Assembly: GCF_025517535.1 (NCBI RefSeq) | Contig: NZ_JAOPKC010000011.1 | Span: 1 to 64,000, forward strand | DNA: 64,000 nucleotides | Direction: 5' to 3' | Source of the DNA: Halapricum hydrolyticum | Lineage (GTDB): Archaea; Halobacteriota; Halobacteria; Halobacteriales; Haloarculaceae | Shown here: positions 50,736 through 60,188 of the stretch, piece after piece | Layout: every line of letters starts with the position of its first letter | Position numbering within the stretch: the stretch's first letter is position 1 | The notes under the pieces: model-generated | What the model saw: only the letters and a program-made list of their open reading frames with translations | Databases searched by the model: none | What the model was told of the DNA's origin: nothing | Program-made: the position numbers and the translations under genes

Positions 50736-53029
50736 AGCAGTTCGATCGCGACGTCCTTGTCCAGCGGGTCGTTGGCGTTGCCACAATGTGGTGACTGAAC
50801 GCACGCTGGACAGCCGTCCGCACAGCCACAGGATCGCAACATCTCCAGCGTCGTCGCCGCGAGATCGGCGATCTCCTCGTAGCCGCGTTCGGCCAGGCCG
50901 ACACCACCGGGATAGCCGTCGTAGATAAAGACCGTGCTCCGATCGGTATGGGGGTGGATCGGCGTCGAGAGTCCCCCGATATCCCGGCGATCGCAGAGGA
51001 ACTCGAAGGGGAACAGCGAGATCATGGCGTGCTCGGCCGCGTGGATGCCGCCCGCGAAATCGCCCATCGACTCCAGGCGACGGGTCAACGCCGGCGGGAG
51101 CGTGTAGTACAGCGCCGTCGTCTCCAGGCTGGTCTCGGGCAGGTCCAGCGATTCCCGTCCCAGAACTTCGCCGGAGGATCCATCCCGGCGTTCGAAGCCC
51201 GTGATCTGCTTGCGCATCGTCACGTCGGCGAGCCTGACGGTGACGCCCTCGTGAGCCGGGAAGGGCTTCTCCTCGCGGTCGCGTTCGACGGTGATCTCCT
51301 TGTCGTGGAGCACCTGCGTGTAGTGGTCGGCGTAGGTTCGCTGGAGCGTGGCGACGTCGTGTCGTAGATCCAGATCAGTCACCTCGTAGCTCGTCCCCTG
51401 ATGGTGGTATATCGCGCCGGGATGGGCGTCCCGTAGCGCGTCGCCGAACGGCAGCGTCGCGATGGGATCGTCGCGACCTCGGGTCTGCAGGACGACCTCC
51501 CGGTCTTCGGCCGTCCTGAGAGACATCTCGTGCTGAGGGCTACCGTCACCGGCGTACGTCCATCGGATTCCTTTGCCCGTCTCCCGGCGGTCGAGTTCGC
51601 CGGTCGACTCGAGGTCAGCGACCACGTCCGGGAACCGTCCGCCGAAGTACCGGTCGTCGCCAGGACGCAGCCAGTTCTCGCGGGCGGCCGCGAGCACGTG
51701 CTTCGGCAGGAGGTACTCGTTCTCGGGGTTCGCGATGGCTCGCTCGGGATCCTGCTCGAACAGCGCGTCCGGATGAGACATGAGATACTGGTCGAGCTGG
51801 TCCTCGCCGGCGACGAGCGCGACCAGCGCGGGGTCGGTCCCCCGGCCGGCCCGCCCAGCCTGCTGGAACGCGTTCATCCGCGTCCCGGGATAGCCGTCGA
51901 GGAGGACTGCGTCGAGTCCGCCGATGTCGACGCCGAGTTCGAGCGCGTTCGTGCTCCAGAGCCCGCGGATCGATCCCTCCCGGAGCCCGGTTTCGAGCTC
52001 GCGCCGTCGCTCGCCCCGAAGGGCGGCCTGGTAGGCACCGACGCCGGCCGCCAGTTCGTGCTCGCCGCGCTCGCGCAATGCGTCGGCGCTCTCGGTCGCG
52101 TACCGCTCGGCGACCTGCCTGGAGGAGGTGAATACAACGGTCTGGAGCCCGCGCTGGAGCAGGTCGACGAACAGCCGTTTGGCCTCGGTGTGGCTGGACT
52201 TGCGGCGACCGCCGCCCCAGCCGCCACCGTCGTACTCGGGCGGGTTCCACAGCAGCCAGTGGGTCGGCCCCGTCGCGGCACTGCTCCGGTCGACGAGCGA
52301 GAACGAATCGGCGTCCCGGCCGGTGACGGTCGCGGCGTGCTCGACGGGGTTGCCGATCGTCGCCGAGCAGCAGACGAACTGCGGGTGGCTGTCGAACCGC
52401 CGGGCGACGCGGTCGAGTCGGCGGGCGACGAGCGCGATCTGGCTGCCGAAGATCCCGCGGTACTCGTGGACCTCGTCGAGGACGACCGTCTCCAGGCGGT
52501 CGAAAAACCAGTCCCACAGGCGGTGCGCGTGAGGCAGAATCCCGTAATGGAGCATGTCGGGCGTGGTCAGCAGAACCGTCGGCTGACGGTCGCGGACGTC
52601 GCGCTTCTCGCCTTTCGAGAGGCGGCCGGTGTAGCGGTCGACGGTCACGCCGGAGGCGAACCCGAGCCCGCGCGCCCATTCGGAGAGCGTCTCCGCCTGA
52701 TCGTTGATCAGCGCGACCTGCGGGGCGATATAGAGCGTCGTCCGCCGGTCCTCGAGGGCTCGCTCGAACGCGGGCACGGTGTAGGCGAGACTCTTGCCGC
52801 TGGCAGTCGGAGTCGATAGCACGACGTTGTCGCCGTTCCGGACCGCTTCGATCGCGTCGGCCTGGTGGCCGTAGAGCGACTCGATCCCCGCCGTTTCGAG
52901 GACGCTCCCGATCCGGGCGTCCAGCTCTAGGTCCGCAAACGTGGCGTCTCGGCCGTCGAGCGTTCGTTCGGCTACGATCTGCTCCTCGTAGTACGGCCGG
53001 TCGCGTAGCCAGTCGATCGTCTCGTCCAC
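50717..53029 (-). CDS. DEAD/DEAH-box DNA helicase, Hrq1/MrfA (DUF1998) type
   Basis: A 770-residue superfamily 2 helicase. The Q-motif/Walker A is LSTPTASGKS (71-80), motif II DEVH is near 195-198, motif III CSATIGNP, and motif VI NAFQQAGRAGR. The C-terminal half holds a wHTH region and the DUF1998 zinc cluster CGCADGCPACVQSPHCGN (about 738-755). These features match MrfA/YprA and the yeast RecQ4-like Hrq1, which translocate 3'-5' and repair mitomycin-type crosslinks. It is preceded by rdfA. Its 3' end is the source of a 35-bp tandem array. Confidence 0.92.
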   Translation of the reverse strand: MDETIDWLRDRPYYEEQIVAERTLDGRDATFADLELDARIGSVLETAGIESLYGHQADAIEAVRNGDNVVLSTPTASGKSLAYTVPAFERALEDRRTTLYIAPQVALINDQAETLSEWARGLGFASGVTVDRYTGRLSKGEKRDVRDRQPTVLLTTPDMLHYGILPHAHRLWDWFFDRLETVVLDEVHEYRGIFGSQIALVARRLDRVARRFDSHPQFVCCSATIGNPVEHAATVTGRDADSFSLVDRSSAATGPTHWLLWNPPEYDGGGWGGGRRKSSHTEAKRLFVDLLQRGLQTVVFTSSRQVAERYATESADALRERGEHELAAGVGAYQAALRGERRRELETGLREGSIRGLWSTNALELGVDIGGLDAVLLDGYPGTRMNAFQQAGRAGRGTDPALVALVAGEDQLDQYLMSHPDALFEQDPERAIANPENEYLLPKHVLAAARENWLRPGDDRYFGGRFPDVVADLESTGELDRRETGKGIRWTYAGDGSPQHEMSLRTAEDREVVLQTRGRDDPIATLPFGDALRDAHPGAIYHHQGTSYEVTDLDLRHDVATLQRTYADHYTQVLHDKEITVERDREEKPFPAHEGVTVRLADVTMRKQITGFERRDGSSGEVLGRESLDLPETSLETTALYYTLPPALTRRLESMGDFAGGIHAAEHAMISLFPFEFLCDRRDIGGLSTPIHPHTDRSTVFIYDGYPGGVGLAERGYEEIADLAATTLEMLRSCGCADGCPACVQSPHCGNANDPLDKDVAIELLSALVA

Positions 53030-53101
53030 GTCCGGTCTATCGGCGAGAGAGATAAGTCGATTCCGCCTCGGGTGGGCGTTGCGCTCCCGTACGCCGGAGC
53101 G

Positions 53102-53722
53102 TCACTCTTCGGTGGCGTTCTCGAGCAACTCGAAGACGCTGTACTGTTCGCCGGTCTCGGTGTAGAGCACCTGCAGATCGACGAGCACGTCGACGTCTCC
53201 TTCGGGGACGATCCCCTCGCGCTGGAGACTCTGGAGTGCGTCTTCGGTGACCGCTGCCGTACGGTCCTGGAGCTTCTGGACGCGTTCGCGGGCGGTGTCC
53301 AGTCGCTCCTCCGGTGTGGCTTCCGGCTGGCTGACTTCGCGGTACTTCCGCAGGTACGTGTGCATCGACTGATGGGTGACAAAGTCGCTTTTGACCGCCT
53401 CGACGTCGACGCCGTTGCGATCGAGGCGGCGCTCGACACGCGTCCTGGTCCCTGCGCTCACGTCCTCGCCGGTCAACTGCTCGTAAAGTGTCCCGACATC
53501 GGTGTCGATCGGACTGAGGTCGCTATCCTCGATAGCCGCTTCCAGCACCTGTTCGTTGAAATAATCAGCGAGGTCCCGGAGACTCATCTGCTGGTCGCCC
53601 TCCCCGAGCCACCGTCGCTCCAGCTCCGCTCCGAGTTCGTCGAGACCGTACGCCTCGATGACCCGGGCGACCTTGACCCGCGGCCGTCCGCCGTCGGTTC
53701 GACCGGCCTGTGGTTCCGTCAT
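53102..53722 (-). CDS. rdfA: Rod-determining factor RdfA
   Basis: A 206-residue protein matching the haloarchaeal RdfA family: an early KVARVIEAYGLDELGAELERRW segment (shortened here), followed by MSLRDLADYFNEQVLEAA and the VERRLDRNGVDVEAVKSDFV and HQSMHTYL motifs. RdfA is needed for rod-shaped cells in Haloferax; it may act with DdfA in shape switching. The C-terminal half here is Glu/Val-rich. It lies 72 bp upstream of the helicase gene on the same strand. Upstream is a long AT-rich region. The family name is a recollection. Confidence 0.82.
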   Translation of the reverse strand: MTEPQAGRTDGGRPRVKVARVIEAYGLDELGAELERRWLGEGDQQMSLRDLADYFNEQVLEAAIEDSDLSPIDTDVGTLYEQLTGEDVSAGTRTRVERRLDRNGVDVEAVKSDFVTHQSMHTYLRKYREVSQPEATPEERLDTARERVQKLQDRTAAVTEDALQSLQREGIVPEGDVDVLVDLQVLYTETGEQYSVFELLENATEE

Positions 53723-54152
53723 ACGTCTGATTCCTCTTGCGGCTCGTTTAGCTTCTGCGGTGTCCGTACTAGTCGGAGCACTAGAAACCCGTGTATAATA
53801 ACGGACCTTTGATTATTATGCTTTAATAAAGTCTATATTATATATACTATGGAGCAAGAGATCGTAGATCTCCCTCATCAAAATCTACCTCATATGCACA
53901 AATATCCGAATACAAAAACAAGTTTTTGTGCTGAAAATTGGACTTAAAGGCGTCTAAAGTCGATACTAAGCACATTAGGCACATACTGCACCACATGAGT
54001 TCACAAGTAAGGAATACTTTGCCGAAAGTCGCTATTCAGGTGTATAATACAAATAGACTAGTTATATTGTATTCTGATATATTTTCGAATACCGGGAGGG
54101 ATTTTCGTCGAGCGTCCCCTCGTTATTTGTCGGTCTGGGGCGACTACAGAAC
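53723..54152. other. AT-rich spacer with short palindromes
   Basis: About 430 bp between divergent rdfA and the IMPase gene, strikingly AT-rich for this genome. It includes the inverted repeats gagatc-gta-gatctc (53858-53872) and acaaaaac-aa-gtttttgt (53912-53929). A ttatatatacta stretch precedes a possible ATG at 53849, which opens a 32-codon frame. The longer frame at 53938-54171 is of random composition. It may be a regulatory region or a decayed foreign insert. Confidence 0.5.
53849..53947 (+). CDS. Possible 32-residue micro-ORF
   Basis: The frame begins at an ATG close behind ttatatatacta and reads MEQEIVDLPHQNLPHMHKYP, then NTKTSFCAENWT. It is short, and its base composition differs from other genes here. 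It may be a decayed gene start rather than a gene. The palindrome at 53912-53929 lies inside it. Confidence 0.2.
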   Translation: MEQEIVDLPHQNLPHMHKYPNTKTSFCAENWT

Positions 54153-54941
54153 ATGGACAGTCGCGAGCTAGCAGCGGTGACCATCGCCAGTACGGGCGCA
54201 ATGGTGGCCGCGAAGCACTTCCGAACCGATCTCGACGTAGCGTCGAAATCGAGCCAGATCGATCCGGTAACCGAGGCAGACCGGCGGACGCAGCGGCAGA
54301 TCGTCTCGGTGATCGAGTCAGCGTTTCCGAACGACGCGATCGTCGCCGAAGAGGCCGACGCCCGCAAGACGCTGCCCGAGCACGGGGATGCCTGGGTCGT
54401 CGACCCGATAGACGGGACGCTCAACTACTCGCGCGGAATGAGCGAGTGGGTCACGAGCGTCGCCGTGGTGGAAGACGGCAGTCCAGTGGCGGGCGTCAAC
54501 GTGGCTCCGGCACTCGACGAGCGATACGTCGCCACCGCAGACAGTGTGGAACGGGACGCAACACCGCTGTCCGTCAGCGAGACCGACGATCCGGCCGGGG
54601 CGCTGGTCGCCTCGACGCTCCGACTCGAGACCGCGGATCACCGGACGTTCGGCCGGCTGGCAGACGCGACGATCGAACACCTCGGGGAGTTCCGACGGAT
54701 GGGATCCGCCCAGTTGACGCTATCGCTGGTCGCGAGCGGTGCGTTCGACGCCGCGATCGGGTTCGATCCCGACCCGGACCCGTGGGACACCGTAGCAGGC
54801 GTCTACCAGGTTCGGCAAGCCGGCGGAACAGTGACCGACCGCCGCGGAGAGCGATGGGAGCCGGACAGCTCGGGGTTCGTCGCGTCAAACGGTCGACTCC
54901 ACGAAGAAGCCCTCGCCGTGGCCCGAGAGACGCTCGAGTGA
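54153..54941 (+). CDS. Inositol monophosphatase family protein (second copy)
   Basis: A 262-residue protein of the inositol/fructose-phosphatase fold. The metal sites are EEADARK (about 70), DPIDGTLNYSRG (about 88-99) and the C-terminal DPDPWDTVAGVYQVRQAGG (about 208-226), where the usual 'W-D' catalytic motif is present. It is diverged from the gene at 8448-9302. The substrate may be inositol phosphate, fructose-1,6-bisphosphate or a 3'-phosphonucleotide. It is convergent with glpC. Confidence 0.9.
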   Translation: MDSRELAAVTIASTGAMVAAKHFRTDLDVASKSSQIDPVTEADRRTQRQIVSVIESAFPNDAIVAEEADARKTLPEHGDAWVVDPIDGTLNYSRGMSEWVTSVAVVEDGSPVAGVNVAPALDERYVATADSVERDATPLSVSETDDPAGALVASTLRLETADHRTFGRLADATIEHLGEFRRMGSAQLTLSLVASGAFDAAIGFDPDPDPWDTVAGVYQVRQAGGTVTDRRGERWEPDSSGFVASNGRLHEEALAVARETLE

Positions 54942-54968
54942 GTACGACGGACGGCCAGCCGGAAAGTA

Positions 54969-56318
54969 CTACTCAACAAGCGCGGCCTCGAGCACTTCCA
55001 GCGGGTGATGGACGTCGTAGCCGGTGCCGTGTTCCATCTGCATCCCGCAGGTGGGACATTCGGTCATCCCCGTGGTTCCCTCGGCGGCTTCCATGTGCTC
55101 GAACATCTCCGCGCCGATCTCCATCGACGTCTCGTACTTCTCTTCCTTCCAGCCGTAGGTACCGGAGATGCCAGAGCAGGAGTCGCCGACGTCCTCGATC
55201 TGCACGCCGTCGAGATCCCGGAACAGCTCGATCGCCTGTCGGTCCAGGCCCTGGTTGCGAGCGTGACAGGGGGCGTGGTAGGCGAACGCCTCGGCAAACT
55301 CACCGGAGACGGTCGCGTCCTGGATCGCACCCTGCAGATCCTCGTTGATCCGGAGGTACTCCAGCGCGTCGAAAGTGTTCTCGGCCACCGTCTCGATGCC
55401 GTCGATGTCGAACAGTTCGGGGTATTCGTTGCGCAACGCCATCGAGCAGGAGGTACAGGAGGCGATCACGTCCGCGCCCTCCTCGATGGCTTCGACGAGG
55501 TTCTCGACGTTCGTGACGGCGTGGCGACGGGCGTCGTCGAGCATCCCGTTTGCGAACATCGGCGTCCCCGAGCACTTCTGGGGCGGCACGAGTATCTCGT
55601 ATCCGAAGTGCTCGTAGACCCGGACCATCGCCTTCGCGACCTCGGTCGTGTTGTAGTTGGCGTAACAGCCGTGGAAGTACGCCACACGCTTGTCCGGGTT
55701 CGACACCTGCGCGCCGCCTCGTTCGGCCCACCACTCCCGGAAAGTCTGCGTGGCGAACTCGGGGAAGTCCCGCTCGCTGGGGACGTGCAGAACCTTCTCC
55801 ATCGCCCAGCGGACCGGCCCGAAGTTCATCACGAAGTTGGCCGTCCGGGGGAACACACTCGCGAGGCGAGCAGAGGTCCGGTAGTTCGCGAGGATCCGGT
55901 TGCGGACGTACTTGATCGAGAGCGTCGGTAGCTGGTTGTCGACGTACTCCCCGCGGGCGGTGTTGTGCATCTGCGCCAGGCCGACGCCGGACGGGCAGGA
56001 CGTATCACACCGCAGGCAGTTCGAACACTCCGTGATCGACGGATCGATCTCGATCTCGTCTTTGCGCTTGAGGCGCCACTGTTCGGGGCCCTGGAACTTC
56101 GGCCCGGGGAACGACTCGTCGACTTCCGCGACCGGACAGGACGTCTCGCATGTCGTGCACTTGTAGCAGTCGTCGGCACCCGGCCGCAAGTCGAACTCGC
56201 CCTCCGGGAAAACTTCGACGGGGTCCGGCTGCCCGGGGTCGGCCGTCTCGGCGGCGACGCCGCCGTCAGTCGTGCGTCGCCGTCGATCCGCTTCGTCCGC
56301 TCGGTGCTGCTCCCTCAT
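54969..56318 (-). CDS. glpC: Anaerobic-type glycerol-3-phosphate dehydrogenase subunit C
   Basis: A 449-residue iron-sulfur subunit. Two 4Fe-4S clusters are bound by CYKCTTCETSCP (Cys 51, 54, 57, 61) and CSNCLRCDTSCP (Cys 98, 101, 104, 108). The C-terminal part holds two CCG domains, including the HGCYANYN and CPTCGMQMEHG stretches, which may bind a further cluster. It passes electrons from GlpAB to the membrane quinone pool. Its ATG overlaps the glpB stop by 4 bp. In haloarchaea glpABC serve aerobic glycerol use. Confidence 0.95.
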   Translation of the reverse strand: MREQHRADEADRRRRTTDGGVAAETADPGQPDPVEVFPEGEFDLRPGADDCYKCTTCETSCPVAEVDESFPGPKFQGPEQWRLKRKDEIEIDPSITECSNCLRCDTSCPSGVGLAQMHNTARGEYVDNQLPTLSIKYVRNRILANYRTSARLASVFPRTANFVMNFGPVRWAMEKVLHVPSERDFPEFATQTFREWWAERGGAQVSNPDKRVAYFHGCYANYNTTEVAKAMVRVYEHFGYEILVPPQKCSGTPMFANGMLDDARRHAVTNVENLVEAIEEGADVIASCTSCSMALRNEYPELFDIDGIETVAENTFDALEYLRINEDLQGAIQDATVSGEFAEAFAYHAPCHARNQGLDRQAIELFRDLDGVQIEDVGDSCSGISGTYGWKEEKYETSMEIGAEMFEHMEAAEGTTGMTECPTCGMQMEHGTGYDVHHPLEVLEAALVE

Positions 56319-57694
56319 GGCGACGCCCCCGCTCGCTCGGTTCGTTCTCGACTCGCTATCGCGGCGTTCCGACCGGCGACCACGCCCGTCGCAAGCGAGA
56401 CGCCGCTGGCGGATTTCTCGCGTGCGGCGTCGGCACCGCCGACGACTGCACCGGCTGCGAAGAGGTTGGCGAACGCCGGTTCGCCGTCGGCGTCCAGCGG
56501 CCGCATCGACGCGTCCGGGCGGACACCGAAGCGGGCGTAGGGCTGATCGCCGAACGCGTCGTCGACGAACCAGTCGTAGCGGTCCTCGGGGTGAGGGACG
56601 TGACAGCCGAAGACCGGCTCCCGGATACCGTCCCGATCAGAATCCAGCCCCTTCCCGACCAGACCGCCCGTCGCGAGGACGACTGCGTCGGCGGCGTACG
56701 GCACGTCGCTCCCCATTCGGTCGACGATAACCGACTCGACGGTGCCGCCCGCGGACTCGTATCCGACGGCCGGAACGCCGGTCTCCAGGCGAACCCCTTC
56801 GGCGTCCAGTGCCTCGAACAGCCGGTCTTCGAGTCGGAGACCCGGAATGCTCGGAGGACCCATGGGGATCTCGAAGACGTCCGCGCCGAGACAGTCCCCG
56901 AGGTCCGCCCGGACCGCAGCAGCGTTGTCGTCGCCGAGGACGGCGGGGAAGCCGACACGTTCGGCGTCGTCGACGTATGCCTCGACTGCCTCAGCGAGGG
57001 CACGCCTGGCGGGCGTGCCCTCGATCCGCTCGTCGTGGTCGAACGCCTTCACGAACCGGGTTATCTTCGTGTCCGTCGGGAAGGATTCGGCGAACGGGAC
57101 TTCGACGCCGCGGACGTCGAAGAGGACGCCGGCTGCCGACAGCTGATCGGCGACCATCCCGGCGTCGAACTCCGTCAGCGACCGGAACCCGACCAGAAGC
57201 ATCGGTCGCTCGTCGCTCGCCAGACCTGCCGCCACGGCCCGGGGGTATCGAGCGGTGGGTTTCACCGCACCGCCGAACGTGGGGACGAGCGCGTTTCGCT
57301 CGGTGTGGCTCCCCAGGTACGTGTCTCCGACGAGATCGTCGAACAGCGCCAGTCCGTCTCTGAGAGCGTCGGCCCCCAGGATCGAGTAGGGGTGGGCGTC
57401 GGGCAGGGCGTCGATCCCCTCGTAGGGCGTCTGGAGGGGGCCCCGGTAATCCCCGCGTTCTCCGCGGACGTCACGGAAGTCCTGACGCTGTTGGGAGATG
57501 TAGTCAGCGTGCTCTTGCTGGGGCGTGCGAGGGGGGACGTACCCCAGGCCGTCGATCAGTCCGGAGGCCTGTCGGAGCGTGCTCTTCTTGTGGGCGAGCA
57601 GACGGACGTCGGCGCCTTCTCGGGCGGCGGCGATCGCGCTGGTGACGCCAGCGAGACCGCCGCCGACGACCAGAACGTCGCTCTCAATCGCCAT
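56315..57694 (-). CDS. glpB: Glycerol-3-phosphate dehydrogenase subunit B
   Basis: A 459-residue flavoprotein-like subunit. It starts MAIESDVLVVGGGLAGVTSA (dinucleotide motif 7-19), contains KSTLRQASGLIDGLGY (about 37-52) and a second FAD contact near VVLATGGLVGKGLDSDRDG (about 373-391). GlpB accompanies GlpA and GlpC and transfers electrons. The start at 57694 is set by the family; the 11-bp overlap with the end of glpA indicates translational coupling. Confidence 0.94.
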   Translation of the reverse strand: MAIESDVLVVGGGLAGVTSAIAAAREGADVRLLAHKKSTLRQASGLIDGLGYVPPRTPQQEHADYISQQRQDFRDVRGERGDYRGPLQTPYEGIDALPDAHPYSILGADALRDGLALFDDLVGDTYLGSHTERNALVPTFGGAVKPTARYPRAVAAGLASDERPMLLVGFRSLTEFDAGMVADQLSAAGVLFDVRGVEVPFAESFPTDTKITRFVKAFDHDERIEGTPARRALAEAVEAYVDDAERVGFPAVLGDDNAAAVRADLGDCLGADVFEIPMGPPSIPGLRLEDRLFEALDAEGVRLETGVPAVGYESAGGTVESVIVDRMGSDVPYAADAVVLATGGLVGKGLDSDRDGIREPVFGCHVPHPEDRYDWFVDDAFGDQPYARFGVRPDASMRPLDADGEPAFANLFAAGAVVGGADAAREKSASGVSLATGVVAGRNAAIASRERTERAGASP

Positions 57695-59387
57695 TGGTCG
57701 ACCCTCCGTCTGTCGCCGCGTCGGTCTTCCGTCCTGCATCGAAGGCGGCGAAGTCGACTGTGTCCCCGCGAAGTCCCGGGTCGGCGTCGTGATTCATCGT
57801 CGTCGCGTGGAGCATGTGGTTCAACATCGCCTGGGAGAGTTGCCGGCCCCAGAGGGTGTGGCGCTGGCCCTTCCAGCGTTCCTGGTAGAGTTCGTCGACC
57901 GCGTCGCGGGCCGTCGACGCCTCGTGGTCGTGATAGACCTCCGCACCCAGCCGGTGGGTACAGAACCCGCCCTGGCAGTTCCCCATCGACGCGCGGGTTC
58001 GCAGTCGGACAGCGTTGAGGTCCGGCCCGACGTCCTCGATGGCGTCGCGAACCTCGGCTCGCGTGACGGCCTCGCACTCACAGACCACGGGGTTGGGATC
58101 CTCGCTCCCGAGTACTTCCGGTGCGCGGTCGCCGAGTCGCTGGACGCTCCGTTTCGCGACGGGCGAACGCAGATCGAACCGGTCCATGTACTCCTCGAGG
58201 ATCGACTGATCGCGACTTCCCGGGAGCGGTTCCTCGTGGGTCCGGCAAGGCTCGTCCACGCCGAAGCGATCACAGACGTGGTCGGTGACGGATTCAGCCA
58301 TCTCGCGGTAGGTCGTCAACTTGCCTCCGACGACGGAGGTGAATCCGGCGACGCCGTCCCGTTCCTCGTGATCGAGGATGAAATAGTTGCGCGTCACGTC
58401 GCCCGTGTCCTCGGTCTCTCCCGGGTTCGGGTCGTACAGCGGCCTGACGCCCCAGTAGGCACGGATCATTCGTGCGTTCTCGACGATGGGGACCATCTCC
58501 GAAGCGACGTCGATCATCATGTCGACTTCCCACTGCTCTTCGGGATAGTCGTCCGGATCGTCGACGGGCTCGTCGTTCGCGCCGAGCAGGACCGTCGTCT
58601 CGTGAGGGATGATGGTATCGCCCTCGTCTTTGGGAAGACAGCGGTTGATCACCGTATCGATCTGGCGGACGTTCGTGACCACCATCGCCCCCTTCGAGAT
58701 GGCCATCGCCACGTCGACGTCGGCCATCGCGGCGACCTGGCCGGCCCACGCGCCGGCCGCGCTGACGACGTGGTCAGCCTCGATCGTCTCGACGTCTCCC
58801 TCGCTGCCCTCGCCGAGGTAGTTCGGCCCCTGTCGCCGGAATCGGACCCCGGTGACGTCGCTCTCATCGGTGAGCAGGTCGACGACCTCGGCGTGTGTCT
58901 CGACGCGTGCGCCGTGTTCGATGGCGTCGGCGGCGTTGGCGACGGCCAGCCGGAACGGATCGAGCGCGCCGTCCGGCACCCGGATCGCCCGCTTGGTCTT
59001 CTCGGTCAGATACGGCTCCTGTCTGCGCGCCTCCTCGCCGGAGATGACGTCCGTCGGAATGCCACACTCGGCACAGCCGTCCAGTTTCTCCCGGAAGTAC
59101 TCGTCCGAATCGCCCTCTAGCTGGACGAACAGGCCGCCCGTATCCTCGATACAGTGAGGGGCGATGTCTCTGAGAATCCGGTTCTCCTCGATGCAGTCGA
59201 CGGCGCTCTCCTGATCGGAGACGGCGTATCGACCGCCGCTGTGGAGGTGGCCGTGCGTCCGGCCGGTGGTGCCGTGGGTGAGGTTGCCCCGTTCGAGCAA
59301 CGTCACGTCGAACCCGCGCATCGCCAGGTCGCGGGCTGTCCCCGTACCGGTCGCACCGCCGCCGATCACGACGACTGTGGGTGCCAT
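57684..59387 (-). CDS. glpA: Glycerol-3-phosphate dehydrogenase subunit A
   Basis: A 567-residue FAD enzyme that oxidises sn-glycerol-3-phosphate to DHAP. The FAD motif is VVVIGGGATGTGTARDLA (about 4-21), followed by TGRTHGHLHSGGRYA (about 40-54), a substrate-pocket hallmark. The C-terminal region has the BFD-like 2Fe-2S cysteines, VCECEAVT (about 430) and NCQGGFC (about 465). This is the GlpA rather than the GlpD type. Upstream, 33 bp separate it from the class II aldolase gene, so the operon may begin further upstream. Confidence 0.96.
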   Translation of the reverse strand: MAPTVVVIGGGATGTGTARDLAMRGFDVTLLERGNLTHGTTGRTHGHLHSGGRYAVSDQESAVDCIEENRILRDIAPHCIEDTGGLFVQLEGDSDEYFREKLDGCAECGIPTDVISGEEARRQEPYLTEKTKRAIRVPDGALDPFRLAVANAADAIEHGARVETHAEVVDLLTDESDVTGVRFRRQGPNYLGEGSEGDVETIEADHVVSAAGAWAGQVAAMADVDVAMAISKGAMVVTNVRQIDTVINRCLPKDEGDTIIPHETTVLLGANDEPVDDPDDYPEEQWEVDMMIDVASEMVPIVENARMIRAYWGVRPLYDPNPGETEDTGDVTRNYFILDHEERDGVAGFTSVVGGKLTTYREMAESVTDHVCDRFGVDEPCRTHEEPLPGSRDQSILEEYMDRFDLRSPVAKRSVQRLGDRAPEVLGSEDPNPVVCECEAVTRAEVRDAIEDVGPDLNAVRLRTRASMGNCQGGFCTHRLGAEVYHDHEASTARDAVDELYQERWKGQRHTLWGRQLSQAMLNHMLHATTMNHDADPGLRGDTVDFAAFDAGRKTDAATDGGSTNGD

Positions 59388-59420
59388 GCTGGTCGCTCCT
59401 TGCGTCTCACTGTCGCTCCA

Positions 59421-60074
59421 TCAGTGTGCTTCACCGTATCCCTCGAAAGCCTCGAGCAGGGTGTCGATCTCGTCGCCGGGCAGGACGTTCGGTTCGCCGA
59501 TACTGACCGCCTGGTAGTGGATGCGCGCACAGTACTCGACCATCATCGCGACCTCGAAGGCGGCGTCGACCGTCTCGCCGACCGTCACGACGCCGTGGTT
59601 CTCCAGCAGGCAGGCATTGTACTCCTCCCCGAGCGTCTCGAGGGCCGCCTCGGCCAGTTCGGGCGTCCCGAAGGTCTCGTAGGGTGCGACCGGGATCTGA
59701 TCGCCGACGTAGGCGATGAGGTAATGACTAGCCGGAACCGGCTCGCCCAGGCTCGCGAAGGTAGTCGCGTACGGCGAGTGGTTGTGGACGACGCCACCGA
59801 CGTCCTCGCGCTCCCGGAGAATCCCGGTGTGCATCGCGATTTCGCTGGAAGGGTCGCGCTCGCCCGCGACCTGGTTCCCCTCGAGGTCGACGACGGGGAC
59901 GTCCTCGGGTTCGATTTCCCTGTACGGAACCCCTGACGGGCTGATCGCGACGTGGTCGCCGCTCCTGGCGCTGATGTTTCCGCCAGTGCCTTTCGTGAGT
60001 CCCTGTTCGAGCATCTCGCGGCCGAGTTCGCTTACTTTCTCCCGTTCCGCCTGTAGTGTGAGTTCGTCTGTCAT
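59421..60074 (-). CDS. Class II aldolase/adducin family protein
   Basis: A 217-residue zinc aldolase similar to L-fuculose-1-phosphate and L-rhamnulose-1-phosphate aldolases. Residues of the zinc site and catalysis are seen: TKGTGGNISAR (about 27-37), the catalytic-type Glu in SSEIAMH (E78), HNHSPY with His 97 and 99, and LLENHGVV with His 160. It splits a phosphorylated ketose into DHAP and an aldehyde, or acts as a decarboxylase or epimerase. It lies between the FGGY kinase and glpA, all on the minus strand, which supports a DHAP-yielding pathway. Confidence 0.9.
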   Translation of the reverse strand: MTDELTLQAEREKVSELGREMLEQGLTKGTGGNISARSGDHVAISPSGVPYREIEPEDVPVVDLEGNQVAGERDPSSEIAMHTGILREREDVGGVVHNHSPYATTFASLGEPVPASHYLIAYVGDQIPVAPYETFGTPELAEAALETLGEEYNACLLENHGVVTVGETVDAAFEVAMMVEYCARIHYQAVSIGEPNVLPGDEIDTLLEAFEGYGEAH

Positions 60075-60188
60075 AGTGTATTTGGTGTCTGTGATCGCAG
60101 TTGGTCGTTCGATACGTGCTGTCGACGTCGACGGGGCCGGGCCGGCCCCGTGTGATCAGCGTTGTCCGGATCCGGCGATCGGATACGC

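Noticed and set aside
53938..54171. 77-codon plus-strand frame in the AT-rich spacer
   Set aside because: It overlaps the start of the IMPase gene in another frame and shows no coding bias. It was kept only as part of the spacer description.
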